From Pseudomonas sp. (GTDB lineage: Bacteria; Pseudomonadota; Gammaproteobacteria; Pseudomonadales; Pseudomonadaceae), in the NCBI RefSeq assembly GCF_002796985.1, contig NZ_PEKX01000012.1:124001-188000 (forward strand): a DNA stretch of 64,000 nt. Reading direction: 5' to 3'. Shown here in pieces: positions 1-7,572 of the stretch. The position numbers were made by a program, and so were the translations under genes. Numbering within the stretch: position 1 is the first letter of the stretch; each line of letters starts with the position of its first letter. The notes under the pieces were generated by a model. It saw nothing but the letters and a program-made list of their open reading frames with translations. It was not told the DNA's origin and did no database searches.

Positions 1-837
1 GACCTGACCCAGCGACTGCAGGCCGGCGGTGAAGCAACCGTCATCGATGCACAGGAAGCACTGTCGCGCCTGAGCGAGGCCCAATTGCGCAGGCAGGACG
101 CCACTCGTACTCTGGAGTCCCGTCGCCGCGCTCTGGAAACTCTGACTGGGCGCCCGGTGACCCTGGAATCCGTGATCAGTCCAATGCGCACGAGACCCTG
201 GTTGAAATCCCAGAGCCTTCAGCAATGGGTCCACCAGGCCGAGACACGCAGCTTCCCGGTCCAACTGGGCCAGCTCGAGGTCCGCATCGCCGGCGAAGAT
301 ACCGAGAAAGCACGCGCCCAGCGTTACCCAGTCGTCAGCTTCAGCGCCAGTCACGCGCCATCCGGCGCCGCCGCCGGCTACTCCGATCCCACCACGACCA
401 ATAGTGCCATGCTCACTATCTCCGCCCCGCTGTTTACCGGTGGAGCCAATCGGGCGCGCTTGCGCCAGGCCACGGCCGGCGAAGAAAAAGCCGAGCACAA
501 GCTGCTGGCAGCAACTCGCAAATCGGCGGCCGACGCACGCGAGTGGTTCCAGCGCCTCAATTGGGCGCGTGAACGAAGCAATTCACTTCGGGATATCGCT
601 CGTCTCAACGAATCGGCCCTGCAAGCGACTCGCATGGGGTACCAGGCAGGCAGTCGCTCCAACCTCGATGTTCTGCGAGCGCAGGAACTGTTGTTCAGCA
701 GCCGTGGCGAGCAGGCGAAAGCCCAGTACGAGATGCTGACAGCCTTCCTGGCGCTGAAGGCCGAAGTCGCTTCTCTGGGTCTCGGTGATATCCAGGTGCT
801 TGACGCATGGTTGACGTCCGATGCCCAGGTGAACTGA
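1..837 (+). CDS. TolC-family outer membrane efflux/secretion channel, 3' part
   Basis: The frame is open from the first base of the window, so the gene begins upstream and only its last 278 codons are here. The product has the alternating amphipathic helices typical of TolC/OEP proteins: a GlnAla-rich helical stretch near the left edge, a Gly/Ala/Ser strand segment (VVSFSASHAPSGAAAGY), then a second helical hairpin ending with a YQAGSRSNLDVLRAQ motif, which is the TolC repeat signature (Y..G..S..DVL.AQ). Members form the trimeric outer membrane duct for type I secretion or tripartite efflux. It ends one base before the ATG of the next gene, so the two are probably co-translated. The inner-membrane partners would lie to the left, outside the window, so the substrate is unknown. 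Confidence 0.85.
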   Translation, partial: DLTQRLQAGGEATVIDAQEALSRLSEAQLRRQDATRTLESRRRALETLTGRPVTLESVISPMRTRPWLKSQSLQQWVHQAETRSFPVQLGQLEVRIAGEDTEKARAQRYPVVSFSASHAPSGAAAGYSDPTTTNSAMLTISAPLFTGGANRARLRQATAGEEKAEHKLLAATRKSAADAREWFQRLNWARERSNSLRDIARLNESALQATRMGYQAGSRSNLDVLRAQELLFSSRGEQAKAQYEMLTAFLALKAEVASLGLGDIQVLDAWLTSDAQVN

Positions 838-838
838 G

Positions 839-1738
839 ATGGCCGCTATTCGCTGGCAAGACCGCTGCCTGTTGACACTGTCCGCACGTTCGCTGGAGCG
901 GGTCGCCTTGCTGTCCTGGGGGCTGCGCAGCCTCGTCAGCGCCAAGTCGCGTTGGCGGGGACGATTACGCTACGAATGGGGAAGCGACAGCGCCTCACTG
1001 AGCCAGAAGGACGCCTGGCGCACCATGGCCAGCGCAGATATCGAGCACCTGCTGGACCGTCGCATGCATCTCGGCCGGCTGTACGGCCGGGGGGATCATT
1101 GGCCGGCGCTTGAGTCAACGGCAGCCGAGCTGGCCGCAATCATCAATGGCATTCACCGAGAATCACCCGGCAAGCCCGTGATTGTTTCGCCGTTTCACTA
1201 TGTATCCGAATACGCCAACATCTATGTGGTCGATGCACTGCGCTCAGCCTTGAACTTGACCGAGCTTGCCGTCGTATCGGGCAGCCCAAGGGAAGCCTAC
1301 GGCCGCCAGGAAGATATCCTGATACCTGGATTGCGGATACTGCACACGCTCGATGAAAACAATCGGTCGGCTCTCGGCCTTCGTCTGTTGCGAGCGCTGA
1401 AGCGGGATGGTGCGGCCGTTCTATTCAGCGACGTGCCGCCCCACATGATGCAGCGATACCCCATGGAAACCGTGGAAGTGTCCATGCTAGGCCGTCCCGC
1501 ACGCCTGCATCGCGGAGTATTCAACATCGGTGGGCACACCAATGCCGTACTCCTGTGCTTCCACCTGACATTCAGACAAGGCAGGTTCGGCCACCGGATC
1601 TTCGAACCTGTCGAGCTTCGTCAGGCGAATGCCCCTCAGCGGGTAGCTGACTACATCGAACGGGCTTACCACGACGCCTACCCGAACTGGATCCTGGCTG
1701 ATCATCCATCCCGCTACGGGTTCGCTCCGACAAAATGA
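839..1738 (+). CDS. Acyltransferase-like protein (LpxL/HtrB-type fold suspected)
   Basis: 299 residues; the ATG at 839 follows the TolC stop with one base between, so translation is likely coupled. The middle of the protein reads like the lysophospholipid/lipid A acyltransferase (LABLAT) fold: a VSPFHYVSEY segment where those enzymes have the H-x4-D/E region, followed by LRLLRALKRDGAAVLFSDVPP and VEVSMLGRPARLHRGVFNIG, which resemble the 'R.L..GG.V.F..D......V.FFG.PA..P.G...LA' pattern. The canonical HxxxxD/E box is not obvious, so catalytic competence is uncertain. The context (a secretion channel directly upstream) suggests a role in modifying or maturing a secreted product or lipid. It is an inference from fold-like motifs; the alternative is an uncharacterised family. 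Confidence 0.5.
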   Translation: MAAIRWQDRCLLTLSARSLERVALLSWGLRSLVSAKSRWRGRLRYEWGSDSASLSQKDAWRTMASADIEHLLDRRMHLGRLYGRGDHWPALESTAAELAAIINGIHRESPGKPVIVSPFHYVSEYANIYVVDALRSALNLTELAVVSGSPREAYGRQEDILIPGLRILHTLDENNRSALGLRLLRALKRDGAAVLFSDVPPHMMQRYPMETVEVSMLGRPARLHRGVFNIGGHTNAVLLCFHLTFRQGRFGHRIFEPVELRQANAPQRVADYIERAYHDAYPNWILADHPSRYGFAPTK

Positions 1739-2042
1739 AGGAGAATCGACGGGACTTCAGCTCGCTCCAGGAAGCACTCCCAATTCATAGCGTAATCCTT
1801 GCTGGAATAAGAACTTTCCCAACATGCGGGAATCTCCATCGGACAGACGCCGGGTCAATAACGCTTTATTAGTTATCCGGGCCGAAAGACTCATCCAAGG
1901 CCATGGCAATACCTGCGGCACGTTCTCAAGAGTGGATCAACTAGCACACGAGCACGACCGGCTCGGTGTGCAATCAAATAACACTTTTCTCCACCGATAC
2001 AGGATTACAGATATGGAAATGAGAAAACCTGGGAGGTTGAAA
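1739..2042. other. Intergenic stretch without a recognisable gene
   Basis: About 300 bases, visibly more AT-rich than the surroundings. It probably holds the promoter of the fimbrial gene, but I see no clear -10/-35 pair and no hairpin. An open frame runs into the adhesin from 1824, but its codons are unlike a signal peptide and it has no ribosome-binding site. Confidence 0.5.
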
Positions 2043-3128
2043 ATGATTCTTAGAATTCGGCCAGCGGCAGTCTATAGCGCACTGACACTAATCCTGAGTA
2101 TCTGGAGCCAACAATCACTGGCTTCGAGCAGTTGTAGCTTCACCGGTGGCGGATCTGAAACCTTCACTTTTCCAAGCCCTATTTCAGTCCCCCGCGACAA
2201 CACTGCGTCGATGACACCATTATCCAACTGGATCGCCGGCGCGGCGGCATCCAATATTTACTCCTGCACCTCCGACAACAACACCAAGGTGGGCATTGGC
2301 ATCAAATTCCCCACCTTGGCACAAGCAGGCACTTATTCAGAAGGCGGAACGACTTATAAGGTTTTCAATACCGGATTAGCCGGCGTTGGCATCGTCTACG
2401 GCTTTCGGACCTATTCAGCGGGGCCCCATTGTGCGGATAACGGCGGCATCAACGGATGGAGCGGCTGGCTAACCGGCTCAGGCAACATTCCATACAGCTA
2501 CGCCTATTGCTACAGCATAGAGTCGACCTCCTCCACCTACGGCGCCCAGCTGCAAGCCCGCCTGATCAAGACCGGAAAGATTGTCGCCGGCACGATGCCG
2601 GCGTTTACGCTCAGCTATACCGCACTGGATACCGATGGAAACTATTCCACGGCTGTTGGCAGCAAGAACTACCTCGTCAGTTCAGTGAACCTCCAGGCTC
2701 TGGGCTGCACGGCCGATGGAGCGCAGGTCATCCTCGATGCAGCGAAGAAGGCCGATTTCGCCTCGGCAACCAGCATCAGGACCAAGCCATTCCAGTTCAC
2801 CCTCCGGAACTGTCCGGCCGGCATGAACAGCATCAAATACCAGCTCGACCCGATCGGTACGATCATCAGCGCAACTGATGGCACCTTCCAGAACGCCACC
2901 GGCACCAACATGGCGAAAGGCGTCGGCCTGCGAATCACCAATGAAGCCAACACCGCTCCAATTCGCTTTGGCGACTCCAGCTACGTGGTGTCTGATTACA
3001 GTTCGGCGTCGGGCAACTCCTCCATCCCTATCAAGATGAATGTTTCGTACTACCGAACAGGGACAGCAGCGCAAGTCACCGCGGGCAAGGTGATGGGAAC
3101 CGCGCAACTGACACTTTTCTACCTGTAA
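2043..3128 (+). CDS. Orphan chaperone-usher type fimbrial adhesin
   Basis: 361 residues if started at 2043, where GGGAGG lies six bases upstream and the product opens with a clean signal peptide (MILRIRPAAVYSALTLILSI, cleaved around SLA-SSS). Upstream ATGs at 2013 and 2019 would only lengthen the N-terminus. The mature half to about residue 195 is Ser/Thr/Gly-rich with paired cysteines, as in lectin or tip domains. The C-terminal half (about 210-361) carries the pilin-domain pattern: a first Cys (LGC), FQFTLRNCP, a glycine-rich middle, and a final strand V.AGKVMGTAQLTLFYL matching the usual G-x-A-x-F-x-x-x-Y ending. Such two-domain subunits sit at fimbrial tips and need a periplasmic chaperone and an usher, neither of which is nearby. 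Base composition is lower in GC than the flanks, suggesting transfer or relaxed selection. Confidence 0.72.
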   Translation: MILRIRPAAVYSALTLILSIWSQQSLASSSCSFTGGGSETFTFPSPISVPRDNTASMTPLSNWIAGAAASNIYSCTSDNNTKVGIGIKFPTLAQAGTYSEGGTTYKVFNTGLAGVGIVYGFRTYSAGPHCADNGGINGWSGWLTGSGNIPYSYAYCYSIESTSSTYGAQLQARLIKTGKIVAGTMPAFTLSYTALDTDGNYSTAVGSKNYLVSSVNLQALGCTADGAQVILDAAKKADFASATSIRTKPFQFTLRNCPAGMNSIKYQLDPIGTIISATDGTFQNATGTNMAKGVGLRITNEANTAPIRFGDSSYVVSDYSSASGNSSIPIKMNVSYYRTGTAAQVTAGKVMGTAQLTLFYL

Positions 3129-3145
3129 CACCCAGCTTTCGGCTG

Positions 3146-3168
3146 AAAGGCATCTACGGATGCCTTTT
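3146..3168 (+). terminator. Rho-independent terminator after the fimbrial gene
   Basis: Nine-base arms AAAGGCATC / GATGCCTTT around a TACG loop, with a short T-run, 17 bases after the stop codon. Confidence 0.75.
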
Positions 3169-3276
3169 CGTCACATGCCATACAGCTCTCTCCGGCAGCC
3201 AATGCCCCGTGCCGCTTGAACATACCGCAGCGCGGAGTCACTCCCCCCGGATGAACTGCCGCCAGGAACCCTCTGC

Positions 3277-3713
3277 ATGACACACTCTATCCACCGCCAG
3301 TGTCACTGCAGCAATATCACTGTCTACGCCAACTTCCACCAGCAACTCCCCGCCTCACTCCGCGAGCCTGAGATTGCCAGTTTTGCCGAAAGCATGGCGC
3401 GGCCTATATTTCGGATGCCCTTGGCAAGGTTTCCATTCATTGCCAGTCCCTCGCCGATACGCAACACGATTGACAGGGCAGTGGCACAGTCGAATTCCTT
3501 CTATGCCGCCGCTGGGGAGTGCTGACAAGCGGGCTCTGGGACGACGACGGGAAAACCTACGCTGCACTCAACGCCCGGATACGGGATAATCCCGCCACCC
3601 TGGGCGCTTCCCAACCCGCCTCACCACGCCAGTTACCGCTGGAGGAGCGCAAGGAGCGCTGGCGCGAGCTATGGTTCGCCGATGTGCACATCACCCAGGA
3701 CACCCTGGACTGA
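3277..3713 (+). pseudogene. Decayed GFA-family (glutathione-dependent formaldehyde-activating enzyme-like) gene
   Basis: Pieces of one zinc-binding GFA domain can be read in two frames. The start (from 3277) gives a QCHCSNITV segment like the family's N-terminal CHC motif. After a frame change near 3355-3367, the other frame reads A-stop-DCQFCRKHGAAYISDALGKVSI (the TGA at 3369-3371 sits where the consensus ACDC has Cys), then another TGA at 3471-3473, then GTVEFLLCRRWGVL and an intact tail to the stop at 3711-3713. In the family the CRRCGV motif supplies zinc ligands; here the second Cys is Trp. Two nonsense codons, one frameshift and a lost ligand leave no doubt that the gene is dead, yet the remaining sequence is nearly full length, so the decay is recent. 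Confidence 0.8.
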
Positions 3714-3756
3714 AGCCCGGCCATCCGCCGGACTTACCCTGACGAGAGAATGACAG

Positions 3757-4107
3757 ATGAAATACCTCACGCCCGAACAGATGGCCAAACCACGCAAGCG
3801 CCGCCTGCTGAAGAAACTGCGCCTGGCCGAGTTCCAGGAATTCGGCTTCAGCCTGGAAGTGAATTACAGCGGCGACCTGGATGACGTGCTCGATCAGTGG
3901 ATCGCCTTCGTCGAGTCCGAGGGCTGGGTCTTCGTCGGCGGCGCCACCGAAGATGGCGAGTTCACCGGCTACCTGTGCCTGAACGCTGTCGGCAGCCTGA
4001 CCGAAGCCGACCGTGAAACCACCCGCCTGTGGCTGGAAAAGCAGTCCTGGGCCAAGTCCTTCGAGCTGGGCGAACTGAGTGACTGCTGGCACGGCCTGTT
4101 CGAGTAA
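3757..4107 (+). CDS. yggL: YggL family 50S ribosome-binding protein (DUF469)
   Basis: 116 residues, the usual size for YggL. Features seen are the basic N-terminus (KPRKRRLLKKLRLAEFQEFGF), the LDDVLDQWIAFVESEGW core and the C-terminal WLEKQSWAKSFELGELSDCWHG stretch. Family knowledge: YggL associates with the large ribosomal subunit; its biochemical role is poorly defined. A purine-rich GAGAGA lies upstream of the ATG. It stands alone between two pseudogenes. Confidence 0.85.
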   Translation: MKYLTPEQMAKPRKRRLLKKLRLAEFQEFGFSLEVNYSGDLDDVLDQWIAFVESEGWVFVGGATEDGEFTGYLCLNAVGSLTEADRETTRLWLEKQSWAKSFELGELSDCWHGLFE

Positions 4108-4171
4108 GTCCCGCCCCTGAAAAACGCGGGCGGCCTCCCCGGCCCGCCCGCGTTCAGATCCCACCCTCTCC

Positions 4172-4510
4172 TCAGATCGCCTCCTGCGCCCCACCTCCTG
4201 CCGTTTGCGCCGGGCCAGCACCAGGTTGGCTTTCACCTTGTCCTGCACGTAGAACATGAACACGCCTTCGTGCTTCGCCATGGGCCGGATGATGTCGTAC
4301 TAACGGCCGGGGGTGATGAGGATGTCCTCGATCACATCGTGGCGTACCAGGGACTTCATGAGCTTGAGCCTGACGCGGACCACCTTGGTATTGCCCGCTG
4401 CGGCCAGTTCCGGGGCCACGTCTCCGCCGGCCTGCGCGAGCAGCCTGCCGCGCTTGGCGTCCAGCCACGGCATCGGCGCGCGCCCTTGAGCCAACAAACA
4501 CCACCAATCA
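4172..4510 (-). pseudogene. Remnant of an unrecognised gene interrupted by an amber codon
   Basis: On the minus strand a protein-like frame runs from about 4510 and reads VRVRLKLMKSLVRHDVIEDI-LITPGR, then TAG at 4301-4303, then in the same frame YDIIRPMAKHEGVFMFYVQDK and KANLVLARRK. Restoring Gln at the TAG (a single C-to-T change) would join the two halves without a gap. The N-terminal part has no convincing start and the C-terminus slides out of frame near 4190. I do not recognise the family with confidence; the alternation of strands with a final helix reminds me weakly of roadblock/LC7-type proteins, which is speculation. Confidence 0.55.
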
Positions 4511-4878
4511 GCACGGGTTGCTCCAGAGGCTCACCGGGAGATTGGAGGATGCCAAGCGCAAACTCTCAGAGGGCCCGAACGAACGTCCGGGCTGTTGCTC
4601 AATAGCCCTGCGTTCCTGGCTTTCGCACAGGTTTTCCCGGTCAGTTGAGTCTCATCGTTGTACGCCGCTCCCGTTCACCAAAGCGGAAAAGCGTGACGCA
4701 CGCTCACACAAGTATCGGAAATATCACCGGAACAATATTCACAGTATTCGTAGACATATTCCGGCATAAGCAGGAGCGAAAAACTGTCGCTTCGGCTAGG
4801 ATTCCCCACAACGGCGCCCTACCGGCACGGGCCCGACGGATCTCCAGAACAGGCCGGAGCTTACTGCCCCGAGACGCC
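4511..4878. other. Intergenic stretch before the MATE gene
   Basis: No gene that I can support. The stretch around 4700-4760 is AT-rich (GGAAATATCACCGGAACAAT region) and is a plausible promoter area for the MATE exporter. Confidence 0.4.
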
Positions 4879-6204
4879 ATGCTAGAGCGCCAGCGCTTTC
4901 AGAATATCCTCAGCCTGGGCCTGCCAATCATCGGCGGCATGCTCAGCCAGAGCCTGCTCAACCTGGTGGATGCGGCCATGGTCGGCCATCTCGGGGAAAA
5001 GTCCCTGGCCGGGGTCGGCATCGGCAGCTACGCCAACTTCGTCGCCATCTCTCTGGTGATGGGCCTGGGCGCTGGAGTCCAGGCGCTGGTGGCGCGTCGC
5101 CGGGGCGACGGGCGCAGCGACGAGCTGGCCGCACCGCTGAATTGCGGGCTGCTGGTGGCGCTGGGCCTGTCGCTGCCAATCACGCTGATCTGCCTGCTAT
5201 TCGCCGAGCCCATCGTCCGCGCCCTGTCCAACGACCCCGAAGTGCTCGCGGTCGGCATCCCCTACTTCGAATGGCGCGCCTTGTCGGTGCTTGCCGTCGG
5301 CCTGAATTTCTCCTTCCGCGGTTACTGGAACGGCACGCGGCGCTCGGGCATGTACATGCGTACGCTGATCGTAATGCACCTGGCCAACGCGGCGATCAGC
5401 TACAGCTTGATCCACGGCTTGTTCGGCCTGCCCCGGATGGGCGCGGTGGGCAGCGGCCTGGGTACCACGCTGGCGCTGTACCTCGGCTCGCTGATCTACG
5501 CCTGGATCACCTGGCGCGACGCCCGCGCCCAGGGCTTCCATCCGCGCCTGCCACGCGAGCGGGACATCCGCACCCTGCTGCGCCTGTCGCTGCCCAACTC
5601 GCTGCAGCAGTTTTTCTTCGCCGCCGGCATCACCCTGCTGTTCTGGATCATCGCCCAGGTCGGCACCCGCGAACTGGCGGTAGCCCACGTGCTGATCAAC
5701 CTGGCGCTGTTCCTGATCCTGCCCGGCGTCGGCCTGGGGATGGCGGCGACCACGCTGGTCAGCCAGAGCATGGGCGAGCGCGATTTCGACAGCGCGCACC
5801 GCTGGGGCTGGGATGTGGTCAAGGTGGCGGCCTGCGGGCTGGCGCTGCTGGGGGCGCCGTTCTGGATATTCCCCGAAGCCATCCTGCGACTGTTCGTCAG
5901 CGATCCTGCACTGATCGAACTGGGCCGCGTGCCGCTGATGCTCACCGGCATGGGCATGGTGATCGACGCCACCGCGCTGGTACTGACCCAGGCACTGCTC
6001 GGTGCCGGCGCCGTGCGCACGGTAATGGCGGTGAGCCTGGGCAACCAGTGGCTGTTCTTCCTGCCGCTGGCCTACCTGGTCGGCCCGGTGCTGGGCGGTG
6101 GGCTGCTGGCAATCTGGAGCATGCAGATACTCCAGCGCGGGCTGGCCTCGGCGATCTTCGCGGTGATGTGGCAGAAGCGCCAGTGGACGCAGATCGAACT
6201 CTAG
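4879..6204 (+). CDS. MATE family multidrug/sodium antiporter
   Basis: 441 residues with about twelve hydrophobic segments arranged as two similar halves. The N-terminus MLERQRFQNILSLGLPIIGG with SQSLLNLVDAAMVGHLG is the typical MATE TM1 (P-x-x-x-x-x-x-S-x-x-x-x-x-x-D-x-x-x-V-G-x-L-G), and the second half begins near SLPNSLQQFFFAAGITLL. The start at 4879 is chosen because residues before it in the open frame are polar and basic, unlike family members. MATE proteins export cationic drugs and dyes using Na+ or H+ gradients in the inner membrane. It is not preceded by a visible regulator and is followed closely by a separate small gene. Confidence 0.9.
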   Translation: MLERQRFQNILSLGLPIIGGMLSQSLLNLVDAAMVGHLGEKSLAGVGIGSYANFVAISLVMGLGAGVQALVARRRGDGRSDELAAPLNCGLLVALGLSLPITLICLLFAEPIVRALSNDPEVLAVGIPYFEWRALSVLAVGLNFSFRGYWNGTRRSGMYMRTLIVMHLANAAISYSLIHGLFGLPRMGAVGSGLGTTLALYLGSLIYAWITWRDARAQGFHPRLPRERDIRTLLRLSLPNSLQQFFFAAGITLLFWIIAQVGTRELAVAHVLINLALFLILPGVGLGMAATTLVSQSMGERDFDSAHRWGWDVVKVAACGLALLGAPFWIFPEAILRLFVSDPALIELGRVPLMLTGMGMVIDATALVLTQALLGAGAVRTVMAVSLGNQWLFFLPLAYLVGPVLGGGLLAIWSMQILQRGLASAIFAVMWQKRQWTQIEL

Positions 6205-6249
6205 CGCTTGCTCCGTCAGGAGCTAGGCTTGCAGGCAAAAGGAGGACGA

Positions 6250-6468
6250 ATGATGGACGAGCAACAGAACAAGCCGCCAAGCTTCTGGCAGATGCTGCAC
6301 AGCGTGCTGGCCGCCGCCTTCGGCGTGCAGAGCGGGCGCAACCGCGCGCGCGACTTCACCCACGGCAAGCCCAGCCATTTCATCGCCCTGGGCATTCTCT
6401 TCACACTGATCTTCGTGCTGCTGCTCTACGGGCTGGTGCAACTGGTGCTGCATTTCGCCGGGCTCTAG
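6250..6468 (+). CDS. DUF2970 small inner-membrane protein
   Basis: 72 residues from the ATG at 6250, which has an excellent AAAAGGAGG four bases upstream; a second ATG follows immediately. The product has a polar start (DEQQNKPPSFWQMLHSVLAAAFGVQ), a basic middle (GRNRARDFTHGKPSHFIALG) and a single C-terminal transmembrane helix (about 47-70). The 'S.WQ...S.L.A..GVQ....R..DF..G.....I..G' pattern is that of DUF2970 proteins of pseudomonads; function unknown. It lies 45 bases after the MATE stop and may share its transcript. Confidence 0.8.
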   Translation: MMDEQQNKPPSFWQMLHSVLAAAFGVQSGRNRARDFTHGKPSHFIALGILFTLIFVLLLYGLVQLVLHFAGL

Positions 6469-6488
6469 AAGACCCAACTGAGAGGGAA

Positions 6489-6524
6489 GGTACCTGGCGG
6501 GCCGCAGGACGGCCCGCCGGTACC
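6489..6524. terminator. Strong hairpin between convergent genes
   Basis: Nearly perfect inverted repeat: GGTACC plus GGCGGGCC on the left pair with GGCCCGCC plus GGTACC on the right, loop GCAGGAC, one unpaired T. It lies between the convergent DUF2970 gene and the 37-residue gene. There is no T-run, so it may be a bidirectional terminator or simply an mRNA-end stabiliser. Confidence 0.55.
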
Positions 6525-6528
6525 GTTG

Positions 6529-6642
6529 TCACTGGTGACTGACCCAATACACGGCGGTGGCGACCACCAGCAGGATCAGGATGAATGCGGCGCGGGCATC
6601 GACGACGCTGTCGCTTGTCTTGTGGGACGTTTCTTCGCTCAT
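6529..6642 (-). CDS. 37-residue single-pass membrane protein
   Basis: Minus strand ATG at 6640-6642 with GGGGGAAGC directly upstream as a ribosome-binding site, stop TGA at 6529-6531. The product is MSEETSHKTSDSVVDARAAF followed by a hydrophobic helix (ILILLVVATAVYWVSHQ), a polar N-terminus plus one transmembrane segment reaching the end. Codon usage is GC-ending as in neighbouring genes. I do not know a function. The clean start signal, the polar/hydrophobic layout and convergence on a hairpin make it a better candidate than chance; short membrane proteins of this type often bind larger membrane complexes (inference). Confidence 0.6.
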   Translation of the reverse strand: MSEETSHKTSDSVVDARAAFILILLVVATAVYWVSHQ

Positions 6643-6810
6643 GCTTCCCCCATTTTCTCGTTATTGGTTGAAGGACCACAGGCAAGAGTTAAGACCAGCC
6701 CTGCCCTGTGCTCAAGGAACCGCCTCTTTCCGCCGCTGCGCAAATGCCGTTAGGCTGCCGGTTCCCCATGCCCTTGAAACAACAACAAGCGAGTGGATTA
6801 AGGAACGACC

Positions 6811-7305
6811 ATGCACGTCGACTCACTGCAAGATACTGTCGCGCCGGAAGGCGTCTGCTATGGCTGCGGCGGCAGCAACCCGCACGGACTGCACATCAAG
6901 AGCCGTTGGCACGAGGACGGCATCCACGTCGTCGCCGAGCACCTGCCCGAAGCCAAGTACTGCGGCTGGCCGGAACTGGTCTACGGCGGCCTGATCGCCA
7001 TGCTGGTGGACTGCCACTCGAACTGGACCGCCATGGCCTACCACTACCGGGCCGAAGGCCGCGAGCCGGGCAGCCTGCCGCGTATCGACTGCGTCACCGG
7101 CAACCTGGGCATCAAGTACATCAAGCCGACGCCCATGGGCGTACCGCTGACCCTCAAGGCCTACGTCGAGGGCGAAGTCGGACGCAAGAGCCGGATCATC
7201 TGCGAGGTCTACGCCGGTGACGTGCTGACCTGCGTGGGCGACTCGATCTTCGTCCGCGTCGACACCTCGCAACTACGCGACGCCGCCCACGGCCGCGACG
7301 CCTGA
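6811..7305 (+). CDS. PaaI-type hotdog thioesterase
   Basis: 164 residues. After a short N-terminus with a CYGCG motif (residues 17-21), the hotdog fold pattern is clear: HVVAEHLPEAKYCGWPELVYGGLIAMLVDCHSNWTA, where the G-G-L-I-A-x-x-x-D region corresponds to the helix carrying the PaaI-type catalytic Asp, followed by GNLGIKYIKPTPMGVPLTLKA and a final pair of strands. Such enzymes hydrolyse acyl-CoA thioesters; the substrate is not deducible. It is a monocistronic gene between the small membrane protein (divergent) and cysI. Confidence 0.8.
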   Translation: MHVDSLQDTVAPEGVCYGCGGSNPHGLHIKSRWHEDGIHVVAEHLPEAKYCGWPELVYGGLIAMLVDCHSNWTAMAYHYRAEGREPGSLPRIDCVTGNLGIKYIKPTPMGVPLTLKAYVEGEVGRKSRIICEVYAGDVLTCVGDSIFVRVDTSQLRDAAHGRDA

Positions 7306-7572
7306 TCGACACCCATTGCGCCGCTGCCATTTGAAATAGCGATAGAGGGCAGCGATGCAACAGGGCGCCATCGCCCCGGCGCAAGCCGCGTCCCGCCTGA
7401 GCTTCAGGCCCGCCGCGGCTTAGATCTGAAAGTTCTCGCCATATACTCAAACATCACTTTTGCGCATATTCCCGAACTGGTATCGTGCGCCCCACTCCGC
7501 GTGGAGCGCGTTGCCGTGCGCGCCGGGACACGCAGTACGCCTGAGCGCTATAGCCTGACAGCAGGATGATTC
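7306..7572. other. Upstream region of cysI
   Basis: 267 bases without a gene. The AT-rich part from about 7420 to 7480 likely contains the cysI promoter; CysB control is expected from the pathway, but I cannot point to a binding site. Confidence 0.4.

Noticed and set aside
1824..2042. Longer N-terminus for the fimbrial adhesin
   Set aside because: It would bury the signal peptide behind 73 polar residues; the GGGAGG at 2031-2036 supports the start at 2043.
4645..4878. Longer MATE N-terminus
   Set aside because: The extra 78 residues are polar and basic, unlike any MATE protein, and fall in an AT-rich promoter-like area.
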